From Apoderus coryli (Eukaryota > Arthropoda > Insecta > Coleoptera > Attelabidae): DNA of 64,000 nt. How positions within the stretch are numbered: the first letter of the stretch is position 1; every line of letters begins with the position of its first letter. Location of the stretch: positions 7,171,834 through 7,235,833 of the forward strand of contig OU452213.1 of the NCBI GenBank assembly GCA_911728435.2, in the 5' to 3' direction. A model generated the notes under the pieces. The model worked only from the letters and a program-made list of their open reading frames with translations. It did not search any database and was not told the DNA's origin. The position numbers were made by a program, and so were the translations under genes. Positions 46,514-58,221 of the stretch are shown one piece after another.

Positions 46514-48320
46514 TACCAATAGCCCTGACTCACAACAACAATATTATTTCGTACTTCTCAACTATAATTGAGAATAAACTACATTCCCATTTTAATGGAA
46601 ATTTGTCTGCCCATTGTACTGTGGGGACGAATAATCCCAGAAGTATGTTTTTTGGTCCAGTGTCAGCGGAGGACGTTGCAAGAGTCCTATCTAAATTCCC
46701 TAATAAAAAATCTACGGGTATAGACAGTATTCCAATAAAGGTATTAAAGGAATCTTCTGACGTGTTCTGCCCCATAATAGCGGAGTTGTCAAGTATGTCT
46801 GTACATCATGGGAGATCCCATTACATAAAAAGGGTGACCAGAAAGCCATCGCAATTTATAGGCCAATAGCTTTAATAAGCACTGTGTCGAAGGTGATTGA
46901 GAAACTTGTGGGCGAGAGAATTTTTGAATTTTTAAGCCAGTGTGATGTGTTAAGCGGTTGTCAGCACGGATTTAGACAAGGTTTTTCCACTGAAACCTGC
47001 ACCGTCGAATTTGTTCAACAGGTTCATGATCTGATTGATAACGGCTCTCATGTAGTGGCTCTTTTATTCGATTTGTCCAGCGCATTTGACGTTGTTGATA
47101 GAGACTTTCTATGCCAAAAATTAGAACAAGTTGGCATACGTGGACCGATCAATCAGTGGATACATTCTAATTTGAAGGACCGAAAAATCGCGGTTAAAAT
47201 TGAATCTGATGTATCAGACTTCTTAAATGTTGATCTGGGCACTCCTCAGGGAAGTATACTGGGCCCATTGCTATTTTTACTTTATATTAACGATCTTCCT
47301 GCAAATATCACACACGGTTTTCAGTACATGTATGCTGATGACACCACTCTTTTATTATCTGACAGGGATCCTGAAATTCTAAAACATAAGATAAGATGAG
47401 TTTCGAATGTGGTGTCGGAGTAACAGGCTGATGATCAACTTTGACAAAACAATTGCTATACACTGTAATAAGTTCAGAACATTGGATCTCAACATAAACT
47501 TTGATCATATCCATCTTCCTCTATCAGATTCTGCTAAACTGCTATGAGTTTTTGTTGATCCGGATTTCAGCTGGGTAACGCATATAGACCACCTTTGTAA
47601 AAAACTTAATACGTCTTTATATATTATTAATTCGCTGAAGACTTGCATGATTGTGCATGTCTTACTTTCAATATATTATGCATTGATCCATTCAGCAATT
47701 GCGTATGGTATAGTGGTCTGGGGCAGGTCTAGTATGATTGACAGAGTGTTTATACTACAAAAACGAGCAGTGCGTTGCATTTTTAATATTCCTTTTAGGG
47801 GTACTTGTAGGGAGGCTTTTAGACAAAATCGTTTGCTCACAGTCCCATCTATTTACCTATATAAAACGCTCTGTCATATTTACAAAAATAAAGATGGCGC
47901 GCGTACGTGTGGAGACAACCACGAGTATTCCACTAGGGGAAGGGACCGATTGTGCTTGCCTCGTCCCAAACACGAATTTTACAAAAAGTCACCAAAATAC
48001 CCGGGCTACCAATGATATAATCTCCTGCCCGAGGACGTCAAGGGTTGTCTAACTGAGACACAATTTAAAAGAAAATTAAAGCAGTATTTGATTGATCACG
48101 TGTTCTACAGCTTTCAGGAGCTTGTTGATACTAATAGACGGTAGTTTTTTTTAGCGTTTGTAATTGTTCATTTGTTTGTTTATTTGTTGTTTATTTATTT
48201 TATTTTTTTCTCTGAATGTTATTATGAGTGTTTTTATTTTAAACATTATTGTTTACATATTGACATCTCTATGTACAGAAATGTACAATTTATGACTGAA
48301 ATAAAGAAATAGTACTTCCG
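46514..48320 (+). pseudogene. Nearly full LINE reverse transcriptase with 3' UTR
   Basis: Frames in order: 46603-46869 with STGIDSIPIKVLKESSDVF (fingers); a shift near 46820; 46884-47399 with RPIALISTVSKVIEKLV, motif A LLFDLSSAFDVV, motif B LGTPQGSILGPLLFLLYIND and motif C YADDTTLLL; a stop, then RSNRLMINFDKTIAI and FVDPDFSWVTHID; 47647-48015 with SAIAYGIVVWGRSS, ILQKRAVRCIFNI, LLTVPSIYLYKTL, RDRLCLPRPKH; and LPEDVKGCL and FKRKLKQYL in the last frame. All catalytic Asp residues are intact, but there are about four frame breaks. The UTR ends GACTGAAATAAAGAAATAG near 48320. The 5' side is cut at the end of the TIR-element copy. It is related to the LINE at 32819-33803. Confidence 0.88.
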
Positions 48321-48726
48321 GTGTCAACTTCCTAATTTCCAATGCGACTCTATATAAATTATATTTTTTTGCTGCCCTACCCAACAGTCTATACGAATAA
48401 AATTTGTGCGTGTGGTGTTGTTGTTTTTGTTTTCGCAATCGCACTTTTTGAGTATTATAAAGTCAATGTTTTGATTTTGAACAATTACAATAGTAAAGAT
48501 GAATTCAGTGCAATATGTGAATGTAAATAATGTTAAATTAACATTTGAAGATCGAATTACTATAAAAAAAGCCTTTCCATATGAAGATATTAAAACTGTG
48601 TGTAACTTATTTCCTAACGTAAATTAAAATTAAAAAATGAACTCTCGAAAATATACGCACGGGGTGTTATTGCTTTATTTCCCCCTTGTCGTGCCCTACC
48701 TCTTTCAGAACTCACGAGCCGCCACT
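48321..48726. mobile_element. hAT-type terminal fragment (right end)
   Basis: CACGAGCCGCCACTG ends at 48726 and is the inverse of the terminus at 7965. An ATG frame at 48499 (MNSVQYVNVNNVKL, 43 codons) lies inside; it is not recognised. The left end was not found. Confidence 0.5.
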
Positions 48727-48748
48727 GGAAATAACTATATCTCTCGAC

Positions 48749-48822
48749 AACTACCACAATCCAAAAGAATAAAATATTAAGCCGGGATAATAAAAATGGT
48801 AATACGTCCAGAGTGCATTTGA
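48749..48822 (+). repeat. 3' UTR scrap of the RNase-H LINE
   Basis: CTACCACAATCCAAAAGA, ATTAAGCCGGGATAATAAAA and CCAGAGTGCAT match the inverted sequence at 30893-30973, the 3' end of the LINE there. Confidence 0.8.
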
Positions 48823-49368
48823 ACCGTTGATTTTAAGTGCATTTGTTATAAAATCCACTTTAAATCAACGGTAATTTTTTGATAATATCAAATATTGTTA
48901 GAATCTTATGGAGAATCAACAAATTTAATAACATAGAAGGTGTACGATAAGAAAAACATTGGTGCTACACAAAATTGATGAGGATTAGGTGTAGAAACCA
49001 TGGTTCCTTCCAAATCTGGAGATGTTCCAGCTCTCGTTAATTCAGCAAGTTTTTTAGACCGGGAAATCATATTTTTTAGGTTATAAGCACCCTGGAATTG
49101 GACTATATTGCTTAAATTAATGTAAATCTACTACGTAGATAGGAGATTTTGATCCTTATTCACAGCTGACTACATCTGGCTGTTTTGATTTTCTGGAAAC
49201 ATGTGTACATAGGAGTTTTTGTATCTTATTAACAGCTGACTAGAGATAGGAGGTTTTGATTATTTCAGATTTTAGCTTGCTCGAATTTTATTCGTATGGG
49301 ATATTCTGCCGACTTAAGCGTAATAATTATAAAATTGTAAATACACAAAAATCTCATTTCTAAAAAAA
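48823..49368. other. Non-coding stretch
   Basis: A short diverged direct repeat (GGAGNTTTTGATC/TCTTATT...ACAGCTGACTA) occurs twice at about 49141-49260. No gene. Confidence 0.4.
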
Positions 49369-49686
49369 ATGTCAGATAGGAGCTCACCCACGATATGCAA
49401 TTACGTAAATCTACTATATCATCGTAGACCCTGTATGTTTTTTGTAACGTCAAAAACAGGCAAGTTAAAACTAAAATTGACATGTGCGGGAGATTTTCTT
49501 GAATGTGTGCATGACTTCTGGTCGGCACTGTATGACGATATTTATCATCTTTACATGCAAAGAAATGATGAAAGTCTCATTTTCTTCCTGTGTTTACCTT
49601 TTATTCCTGTATTATTATTTGGGTTTATATGCTGCCAAAGGAGGCAATCATTCATTAGGTTGTCATCCCAACAACGTCGCGTATAG
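49369..49686 (+). CDS. Unrecognised 105-codon ORF with one membrane segment
   Basis: A true ATG in good context (AAAATGT) opens 105 codons ending at TAG. The first 70 residues are mixed and include four Cys (for example TICNYVNLLYHRRPC, KLTCAGDFLECV). Residues about 74-91 (LIFFLCLPFIPVLLFGFIC) form a hydrophobic helix, and the tail is basic (RRQSFIRLSSQQRRV). This would be a small single-pass membrane protein. It matches no transposon protein I know. Length alone in AT-rich DNA is only mildly significant; no polyadenylation or promoter motif is convincing. Function unknown. Confidence 0.3.
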   Translation: MSDRSSPTICNYVNLLYHRRPCMFFVTSKTGKLKLKLTCAGDFLECVHDFWSALYDDIYHLYMQRNDESLIFFLCLPFIPVLLFGFICCQRRQSFIRLSSQQRRV

Positions 49687-49689
49687 GTA

Positions 49690-50003
49690 ACCATGGTAAC
49701 TAAAACCAAAGAAAGCACAGAAATAAATGGAAATACTAAAGTAATTTGAAAATGGATCGTGTAACAAAATCCTAGATTTCATATACCTAGGGTGTTTCTG
49801 TGTATTTCCAAATTAAACTATTAGTTGGTTTTCTATTTTATGCAACAATGGTTTATTTTGATGAATTATTTTCTCTATTCGGTTTCAAGATTATTGATTT
49901 TTAAAAACGCAGCGATTTCCATTTTCAGGAATAAAGCCCCTATCCTTTGCCATATACTTAAGAACAACCATGAAATAACGAAAACTCAACTGTCTGTTCA
50001 ATT
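49690..50003. other. Non-coding stretch
   Basis: Nothing recognised beyond a TAGGGTGTTTC transposon-like edge near 49789. Confidence 0.3.
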
Positions 50004-50135
50004 AAGAATAGAATAGAATAGAATATAATAAATATACTTTATTTACCATATTTACAAAATACAGTCGACACTGTTTATAATGAAACACTTTACAGTGCAA
50101 TTTTTTCAAGACCTAGAATATTGTAATGAAATTTA
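50004..50135 (-). repeat. LINE 3' end scrap with TATTC tail
   Basis: AAGAATAGAATAGAATAGAA at about 50004 equals, on the minus strand, a TATTC tail like that of the LINE at 18461. The adjoining UTR block (ACAGTCGACACTGTTTATAA) is also found inverted near 40571. Confidence 0.55.
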
Positions 50136-50139
50136 ATAT

Positions 50140-51148
50140 TGTAACCTTATTGGAATTAGCGGGTGTTATATACATTCAGAAAGAATACTAATGTTATAGC
50201 TCAGTCCGAATGAATCCCAATATGCTATTCCAAATTGTTATGGTTCGTCAAGTTTTACGAGCGGTTTCAAATAAAGAAGAACAAACAAAGAATATCATCT
50301 TGAATAATAACAGAATCAAATTATTATATGAAACAAACAAACAACTAAAATAAGCTTTATTAATCTGTAAATCTGTATTAAAGGAATGCAAAATTACTTA
50401 CCATTATAATCTTGGATCACTTTTTATTTAAAAGAAAATATTTAATTGGTTGACCCTTTTTTAATTTATCGAAAACTTTATTAGAAATGAAACACATAAT
50501 TTTCGGGCTAAAATCAACTAATTTGATAATTAAAACTAATTAAAAAAATTTAGTAACAATAAAGAAATAAATATGAATAAATTAAAGTAAGAGAATAACA
50601 GTTAAGCGATAATGGAAATTTAGAAGAAAATCGTTGTTATTACTTGTACTACTTAAAAATAGGAAAATTAATATAATATCGAATAATTATATTAATTCCT
50701 GTACGAAACTTTGATATACTATTGAAAACGGAATTTATTTCAATTACTAAAAGAAATAACTTTAAACTTTATATAATAAAAACTTATTAAACAAAAAGGC
50801 CTTCAATTAAAAGAATATCAAAACTTACGGAACTATATACAATTCACTATTTCAGAATAAAAAGAAGATAACTTAGTCTTTAAACAAAAACTAGAAAATA
50901 ATTCTTAACTGAAACATTTACTAAGTTCAAAAACAAATTAAAATATTTAATTTAACTTTATACAATTTTGAAAACACTTCTTTACTCAATCAATGCTAGA
51001 ACCATTCTGCTCTCAAAGTCCTTTTTCCTTTCCAGAATTGCCTCATAAAAGTTACAAAATAGGTAATACAAAATGAAAATAAACCAATCAGAAAAAAGGC
51101 CATTTTACAATATATACCCAAATACATTTACAGGGTGAGAACATTACA
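50140..51148. mobile_element. Solo-LTR-like repeat, copy 2
   Basis: It begins TGTAACCTTATTGGAATTAG and ends ACATTACA, in the same orientation as copy 1 at 6901-7878, with matching internal blocks and several indels. No adjoining coding region. Confidence 0.55.
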
Positions 51149-52985
51149 AAATAAGATACATTTTTATTTGTATGTCGACTTTAATAAAGATTCTTAAGTT
51201 TGGATTTCGCGACTGGCCAAAAACCCATAATTTTTGGCCCATTATATATATTATTTTGATATGGGAAACCGTGACGCTTTCCAAATAGCTTTTTGTATAT
51301 AATAAAAAATGTTCGACATTTAATTTGCATGAAGGTATATCGATGGTTTTAAGTGTTTAGATCACCGGGTATTTCCGACATCTGGTTCTCTTTCTAACAT
51401 GTCATTCTTCGAATAAGAAAAAAAGGTTGTTCTTTTTAGGTACCTAACAACTCCTTTAGGCAAAGATAATACTTGTATTACTTGCAGATGTTGTAAAACC
51501 CATATCAATGGAAGATAAGATAAATAGAAAATATACCCTTAAATTTTATGACTGAGTTTAGAACATTTGTATACAATCTACTTAAATAATATTCCCAAAC
51601 TAATATAAACCATAGGGCCGGACAACAGTAAATTCCATTGGCCGTCCGTTTTATTACAATATAAAAATCCCTGCATATACTTAGTGAATCTTTAAAATGA
51701 GTAGCACCAGTGGCGGCTTGTGGCAGTTTAATGTGGTGAAGCATAACATAAAATAAAGTCATATACTTTATAGGTATCTAAAATTAATAGGGATATCCCT
51801 ACTTCGTCAACTGCATAAAATATAGGTTATGTTTATAAGTAGGTACCTCACCTAAGTATTGTTTTCTTAAAAACCTTAATTAAAGTGTAATTAATATCTA
51901 GAATATATTTACCTACTTCATAATAATAATTTTATGAAACTCTCAATCAAATTACTTTTATGCTACCTGTTAGCAAATCATAATACGTCTCATACCAGAT
52001 ATTATTAAAAGCTCTGCTTTTATGCATTTGCCTTTATTTATATTTATCAAACATTTATTTAAATCTGGAACAGGTGTGTGTGTATATTTTTAACAAGATT
52101 TTTCTGTTCTTAAACGGAGTGTTGATTAAAAAAACTTAACTTTAGTTAAAATTAAAAAATAAACATCATTTTTCATAATAACTTCGCTTACCTGATGTGT
52201 AGTACTTCCATTTGCTTCTTCCATATTAAAGTATGAGATATTATATTAAAAAAACAATATTTTACGGTACCTACCCATTTATTTTTATAGAAATACTAAT
52301 TAATAACCGTATATATATTTTATTCATTTGTTCACTACTTTTTTAGATTTTAAAACTTAAATTAAATATGTAGGTAACTACCTAAATAGAACGACTAATT
52401 TGTATTCAAAATATTTAAAATTAAAACTTTAAGCTTCCTGAAAAGTGAATAAAAATAATATTAGCACAGGTATAGCACAGAGCACAACTGTGACCGAACT
52501 AGAAATTTGCGACTGTGTGATAGAAATAGATATAATCAAAATAATAATCAACATATAGGTACAAAACACTCGCCAAGCGTTGTCATATAACCTTATTTTA
52601 CATTAAATCTCTGCTGCATCTATATGAAGCGTCTTTCTTATAGTGTTTTTTTAATGGCAAGATTCGTATGCTATGCTTAGTACAATTAAACGCTGGCAAC
52701 TATGTTTAGACGAAGAGCGATAGGTGGTTGTATAGTGGGTATATGCCAGATGGCAGTGTTGCCCATTGTTGCTGAATTATAGATGAAAATGCTTTGAGGC
52801 ACGCTTCATATCTGCATAAGAACGTGTATGATAAATAAATAGGCTATTGTCATAGGACACAAGCACTGGCAAGGGTGTCACCTGTCGCACACAGGGAAAA
52901 GAGAAAGACCGAAATAAATAATGTTTCACTATTATTCAAGAACAAAAAAAGAGGGAAATACCTATAGGTATGTAAATTAAGTATG
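51149..52985. other. AT-rich non-coding stretch
   Basis: A hAT-like terminus CAGTGGCGGCTTGTGGC begins at 51718. Its opposite end was not found, so the following ~1 kb may be part of a truncated hAT element. No gene. Confidence 0.4.
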
Positions 52986-53225
52986 TTAAATACGTGTATA
53001 CGATAAAGCCTGCTTCAGATGAAGACGAAATTCAAAATTACAGTTGTATGGTAAAGCAGGTTGAAATTTGTATGAATTTGTTGAGATCTTGGTCTTTACG
53101 GGTTTCCCATTTACATTTTTATATCGCATTCTTTTGAACATGTTCTTAACGCGTTCATAACGCTTAATGGTAGACAATAAAGCAGGTAGATTTCTGTGAG
53201 ACACCTGGGGAATTCCTAACCCATT
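52986..53225 (-). other. Coding-like segment of unknown origin
   Basis: The minus strand is open for about 80 codons to a stop at 52986 and has protein-like composition: LGIPQVSHRNLPALLS, IKRYERVKNMFKRMRYKN, then FQPALPYNCNFEFRLHL. A stop lies upstream near 53228. It could be the 3' end of an exon or of a transposon gene. I do not recognise the family. Confidence 0.3.
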
Positions 53226-53291
53226 TTATGGCCGATGCCTAGTACATCGCAAATTTACGTTCAATTGGTTTTTGTTTAAGAATCAAGTAAT

Positions 53292-53840
53292 ATGTCCAAG
53301 TGTGTGTGTTTAAGTTTAGCTGAGAAAATTAAAGTTTTGGAGGAAATTGATGAAGGCTGCAAAAAAATTGATGTTGCTGCAAAATTCCGTGTTTCCCCAA
53401 GTTTTTTATCTCTGATAGTATAAACTCGCGAAACTATCATCAAGAAAACTAATGTTCCAAGCAGTCGAAAACGAGTACATGTGTGTTCTTACGAGGATGT
53501 AAATGAAGCAGTTAAACGATGGTTTCAAGTGGTACGTACGCATCAAAACGTACCAATATCGGGAAATTTAACAATGCAAGGCGATACAATTTGCTAAATA
53601 ATTTAACGGCGTTAATTTTCAAGCTAGTGAAGTGTGATTGAGGAAAGACTCGCAATGCGATTGTTTTGAAAACGGTGTCTGCTGAGAGTGCAAGCGATAG
53701 TCAAGAAAACTGTGACATTTGGACTGAAACTGTTTTAAAAAATGTATTGAAAAAGTACGAGCCAAAAAACCAGATGGTAAACAAAAAATGGTCGCAGAAG
53801 AAACACGTACGCCTATGAACAAAAGGCAATTAACGATAAT
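53292..53840 (+). pseudogene. Pogo/Tigger transposase N-terminal part
   Basis: Tigger elements encode a transposase with CENP-B-like DNA-binding domains. ATG at 53292 gives LSLAEKIKVLEEIDEGCKKI, then DVAAKFRVSPSFLSLI, the first helix-turn-helix. After a stop come KRVHVCSYEDVNEAVKRWFQ and NVPISGN, the second CENP-B-type domain. Then RNAIVLKTVSAESAS and LKKYEPKN precede where the catalytic ADETG block should start; instead the sequence decays (53760-53840). No DDE catalytic domain remains. Stops and frame changes make it a dead fragment. Confidence 0.85.
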
Positions 53841-54489
53841 GTGATAGTTTACGATACCATCTTATTGAAAAATACAACTGCCGTATCGTTCATTACCGTT
53901 TTTTTTTTCACTCAGTCCCTAATTTGATTCTATACCTTTTCACCCATAAATTCCGAATGCTAACGCAAAACACAAAACACGTTTAATCATTAATAAAAGT
54001 CACGTAGGCATATTATAATAAAATATTAGGGATATATTTTGGATTATATCTGGATAAAATACAAAAGCTGTATTAATAATTATTACCTTAGCTCCTATAT
54101 TGGCAAATTCGTTCATTTTACGACCTTACAGTGAAAAACTGCCCTCGGTTAGGAATTTATTAATAATTTACGTTATAGTAAATGGATAGTCATATAGTTA
54201 AAGGTAATCCACTAAATTATGCAAATTGGTTTAGAAACCCCATATAATAACTACTCTAAGATATCATCCTAGGACCTTCAAATTCAGCGGGGATGCTCCT
54301 ATGGATGACAGGATTCACATTACGTATTTGTGTCTATGGCCGTTTTGGCGTGCAGTCTGATGTATTACGCCTTGACCTCACACTGGAGCAAAGAGCCTAC
54401 GACTAAATTATGCAAATTGGTCTAGAAACCAATAACTACTCATATTGGCTGATGTAAAGGCCGTAAGAATTTGGTTCTTTTGATTTTGG
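53841..54489. other. Non-coding stretch with a short direct repeat
   Basis: CTAAATTATGCAAATTGGT followed by TAGAAACC occurs at about 54212 and again at about 54403, 190 bases apart. Confidence 0.5.
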
Positions 54490-54718
54490 GGAGGATACTG
54501 AGGAAAATACCTTAAATAGCGTTAAGAAGGGTTCAGGATTGGATGATATACCTAACTATATCCATAAGGGATGTATAGAGTTCTTGGCAAAACCCTTGGT
54601 CCACATAATTAATTTAGCTTTAAATACCAGCATTTTTCCATAGGGAAGTTAAAACCTGGGATAATTACACGTATACTCAAAAGTGGGAAAACAAACCAGG
54701 TTACAAACTACCGATAGG
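54490..54718 (+). pseudogene. LINE fingers domain, left half of an interrupted LINE
   Basis: The frame reads NSVKKGSGLDDIPNYIHKGC, LAKPLVHIINLALNTSIFP, then after a stop SKVGKQT and NYR. These are fingers blocks 1-2 of a LINE reverse transcriptase. The frame is cut at NYR by the minus-strand LINE at 54721 and resumes at 56020. Confidence 0.75.
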
Positions 54719-54720
54719 TA

Positions 54721-56015
54721 AATAAAATAAATATATATATTTGTCAAAAAAATTAAATAATTTTGTAGACAGGTAAACAAACAAAACATATAAAACATAA
54801 GAACAATAATTAATACATATATACAGGTACATCGTCAAATAAATAAATCAATTAAGATACTTAAAGTAAATTAATTAAGTAAATATTCTACAGTTCAATA
54901 TATATACAAAACACACAATACAAACTACTAAGTACTATCCAGTGTGTGAATCGCTCAAAAATTAATGCACATTAAAAAAGTCAGTACTGTATAAAAAGCT
55001 TTTTCCAACAAATACGTCTTTACAGCTTTACGGATCCAGGAAGGGATGATAGCAATTTGATTTCCATTGGCAGATGGTTGTGCATTTTTTTTGCATAGTA
55101 TATAATTGAGCTTTTGATTAATTCGGAGGATGGGGCTGGCAGATAAAGGTCATGTTCGGAGTTTCTAAGGAGATAATTATGAAATGGTCTTTCAGAGACA
55201 TCTGACAGGTGCTTGCGGATTAAGCAGACCGATTCCAATATGAATAAGGAAGGTAGTGTAGTATTTTAAATTTTCTGAAGAAGTCCTGGCAATGGGCTCT
55301 ATAGTGCAATCTCAGAGAGTATAGAATAGCTCTAGCGTATGGAAGATGGGATTCGAAGAGTGAAAAGTAGACTGTTATGGAAGTTGACAAGTTAAGTTCT
55401 TTGGAAACAGATCTTAACGCAAAACAGCCAGAGCTTAATTTTTTTGATAACGCATCAATGTGCAACTTCCACTTCAGGGAGCTGTCAACAACAAGGCCCA
55501 GAAACTTCACAGAAGAAACGACATCAATAGTGGAATTATTAAGTTCAAAAGACGGCAGCGCACCTTTATATGACACAGATTTAGTTTTCGCAGTGTTCAA
55601 GCACAACCGGTTAGAGTCACACCAAGATTTGATGGTGATTAAGTCTTTGGATATGGTACTATGAAGAGCCACACTATCCGGGCCACACCATGTGAAACTA
55701 GTATCATCAGCAAAGAGACATACTTTACCGCTGATGTCTAGGCACATAATGTCGTTGATAAATAGCAAAAACAGAGTAGGACCCAACACCGAACCCTGTG
55801 GAACTCCACAATCCATCGGCCTGCAAGAAGACACAGCCGCATTGACCCTCACACACTGACTTCTGTTGCTAAGGTACGACTTAAACCATCCCAGTGGAAC
55901 CCCCCGAATTCCGTAGTGGTGTATCTTGTTAATTAGGATGTTATGACTTACACAGTCGAATGCTTTGGGGAAATCACAGAAAATTGATACTGTAAAGTGG
56001 CGATTGTTCAAGTTA
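54721..56015 (-). pseudogene. LINE reverse transcriptase, inserted in another LINE
   Basis: The frame 56011-55220 carries motif A FCDFPKAFDCV, the SYLSNRSQCVRV block, motif B CGVPQGSVLGPTLFLLFIND, motif C LFADDTSF, SWCDSNRLCLNTAKT, VKFLGLVVDSSLKWKLHID and ALSKKLSSGCFALR. A frameshift near 55240 is followed by RKHLSDVSERPFHNY, DLYLPAPSS and a C-terminal stop at 55020. A 300-base UTR follows to 54721, ending in ATTTATTTTATTT. All catalytic Asp residues are kept. Everything upstream of motif A is lost. It lies in opposite orientation inside the LINE 54490-54718/56016-56560, so it is the younger of the two. Confidence 0.87.
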
Positions 56016-56560
56016 CTGTATTTAACCCTATAGCGAAAATTCTTGAGCTTACTCTTTACAATTAAATTTACAACTCGGTTAAGTCTGAGTCATGATTGAT
56101 AGATCAACTACTACGAACTTGCTTACTTTTGCGGAATATGCTTCTATGGCTGTTGGGCAGGATAAGCAGCTTGATGTCATATATATTGGGAAATCTTGGT
56201 TTTTCTAGTAAGGCTGTAGCATTCATGAAGTCATAGTTAACAAATAGAAAGCAAACTGTTAGAATAACGGGAAAACATTCGTTTGAATTTTGTAATCCGT
56301 CGGGTGTTCCGCACGGTAGCAATTTAGGGCCTCTACTTTTTAACATTCATATGCACTCTCATCGCGGGGTCTCCTTTTTGCCGACGATTTTGAGTTATGC
56401 AGGGTTATTGACGACGTGGCAAACTGCGAGGGGTTACAGGTCGCCATTGCTTTAGTGTCGCAATGGTTTAAGCAGAACAAAATATCACTAAATGCCCTTA
56501 AATGTTTTATGTAATCGTACACAAGGAAAATCAATGATATTTCTTATGAATACAATGTAG
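56016..56560 (+). pseudogene. LINE palm domain, right half of an interrupted LINE
   Basis: It resumes with PIAKILELTLYN, the block that normally follows NYRP. Then come KQTVRITGKHSFEF, motif B SGVPHGSNLGPLLFNIHM with His for the usual Gln, and in another frame motif C FADDFELCRVI and WFKQNKISLN, before a stop. Motif A is unreadable, consistent with decay. Several stops and frame changes. Four shared bases (ATAG) at the two edges of the inserted LINE fit a short target duplication. Confidence 0.78.
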
Positions 56561-57179
56561 ATTCTACAAGGTGTTTCTAAAATAGGTGGTCAAAATTTGT
56601 GAGCGAATTGGGGACGTCAAAAAAACCTAAAATGTAATTTTTCGAAAAGTCCTGATTTACAAAGATACAGGGTGTTAAAGATGACTGCCTGAGGACAATT
56701 TTTTTGAAATATTTTCGAAACGAATAAAGATGAATTACTCAAATGTAGCATATTTATTCACTTAGTTAAATGTCGTAAACTGACATGAGATTAAATACAA
56801 ATGGATGATTCCAGTAAACGGGGAGGACCCTTGCCTTAATTATAACCTAACTTCTTTTTCTTGTGCCTTTTATTCCATTGCATTGCATTGTTGTCAAAAA
56901 TGTGATAAAATAAAGTTTTCTACATAAAAAAGGCATACTCGTTTTTTCTCGAAAAACTTAAAGGTTTTCGAGAAATTCGAGTTTGAAAATTTCAGTATAT
57001 GCAGTATGAAAAGTTTTCCAAAATTTTATTAATGCTGTGTTCTAACAACCAGTTTTGTCCTAAAATTTCCAAACTCCAATTTCTCGAAAACCTTTAATAA
57101 TAATCCAAAAATTGTAGGTTAATAGTATACATTTCTATCAAAAGCTAATCAATTATAAGCTGCAGTTTCGACTTGTAAA
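56561..57179. other. Non-coding stretch
   Basis: Mariner-type edges CAAGGTGTTTC (56570) and TACAGGGTGTTAAAG (56665) are present. A locally palindromic TTTCTCGAAAAACTTAAAGG...TTTCTCGAAAACCTTT pair lies at about 56944 and 57079. Confidence 0.4.
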
Positions 57180-57182
57180 TTT

Positions 57183-58045
57183 ATACTCTGTCTCCACATC
57201 ATTTCACATTATAGTGCTAAATTGGAACCGGTGTGCAACATACTACAAGGAAAAATAATAAATCTTCTTTCGGCAAAAAACCATATTAAAACACTTTTGT
57301 CTGCACTAAAAAATCACAGATCTGACGCTCAAAAATATTTTAAGGAAATTTTCCAAAAATCTAAAAAAGTTGGTGATAAATTTGACATACCACTAAGCAT
57401 TCCTAGAATGGGATCAAATCAAATTTATAGAGCTAATTTGGAAACGAAGTCTTGCGAGGAAATATTACCGTGTTTCTTTGTTTATTCCATATCTAGATTC
57501 AATTATCCGCTCAATTGAGATAAGATTTTTGGAAGAAACAGATATTGCATTTTCTTTGTGCCTGTTTCATCCAGAGTTAACTGTAACAGCAGAGTATAGG
57601 AAATTAATAGAAAAAAAATTCCTAACATAGCCAAAGTATACGATTTAGAAAATTTAGAGACTGGTTGAAATGTGGATAGAGAAAAAGTAAAAATGAAAAT
57701 ATTCAGTTAGAGTTCGCCGATTTATCGGAAAAACATTGTGAGTTTTTCCCTAGTATCAAAAAAGCAAGTGCTATTTTTTTGGCTTTACCTCCAACAACGG
57801 CCACAATTGAAAGATCGTTTAGTACTTTAAGACGGGTGAAAACTTGGTTAAGGTCTACCATGAGTGAAGAAAGACTATCTGGATTATGTCTTCTCAGCGT
57901 ACACAGAGAACATGTAAATAAGAAGAAAAACGTGTTTATTAAAAAAGTGATAGATCGATTTTCGCAAAAACGAAGGAATATTCTACTCCTATGTTCAATT
58001 AATTTTATAACTGAGCAGGATCCATTTATCTTAAGTTTTTTTTTT
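57183..58045 (+). pseudogene. hAT transposase, C-terminal half
   Basis: The piece 57183-57460 reads HYSAKLEPVCNILQGK and FDIPLSIPRMGSNQIYRAN, then in a second frame FIPYLDSIIRSIEIRFLEE and LCLFHPELT. After a decayed part comes ALPPTTATIERSFSTLRRVK, TWLRSTMSEERLSGLCLLSVHRE (57779-57905). TIERSFS...L..iKtwLRs.M...RLsgL is the hAT dimerisation domain of the THAP12/ZMYM-like lineage. The N-terminal zinc finger and the first catalytic region are missing. At least three frame breaks. An end-like sequence GGCGCCCATG at 58211-58220 may be its terminus. Confidence 0.82.
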
Positions 58046-58221
58046 AATTAGGTATATAATATTTTAAGTACTTAATATATAAATTAAACTTCAAAAGAAG
58101 TTGGATTGACTGTATAAGTATAGGTATTTTGCCACATATTATCTACATAATACTTTTGTTTTGCTTACGTAGTATTTTTCGCCTTGCCCTCCCCTAATTT
58201 AATTACTTCCGGCGCCCATGG
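58046..58221. mobile_element. Putative right end of the hAT copy
   Basis: The minus strand from 58220 reads CATGGGCGCCGGAAGTAATT, a plausible hAT terminus. The left end is missing, so no duplication can be checked. Confidence 0.4.
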
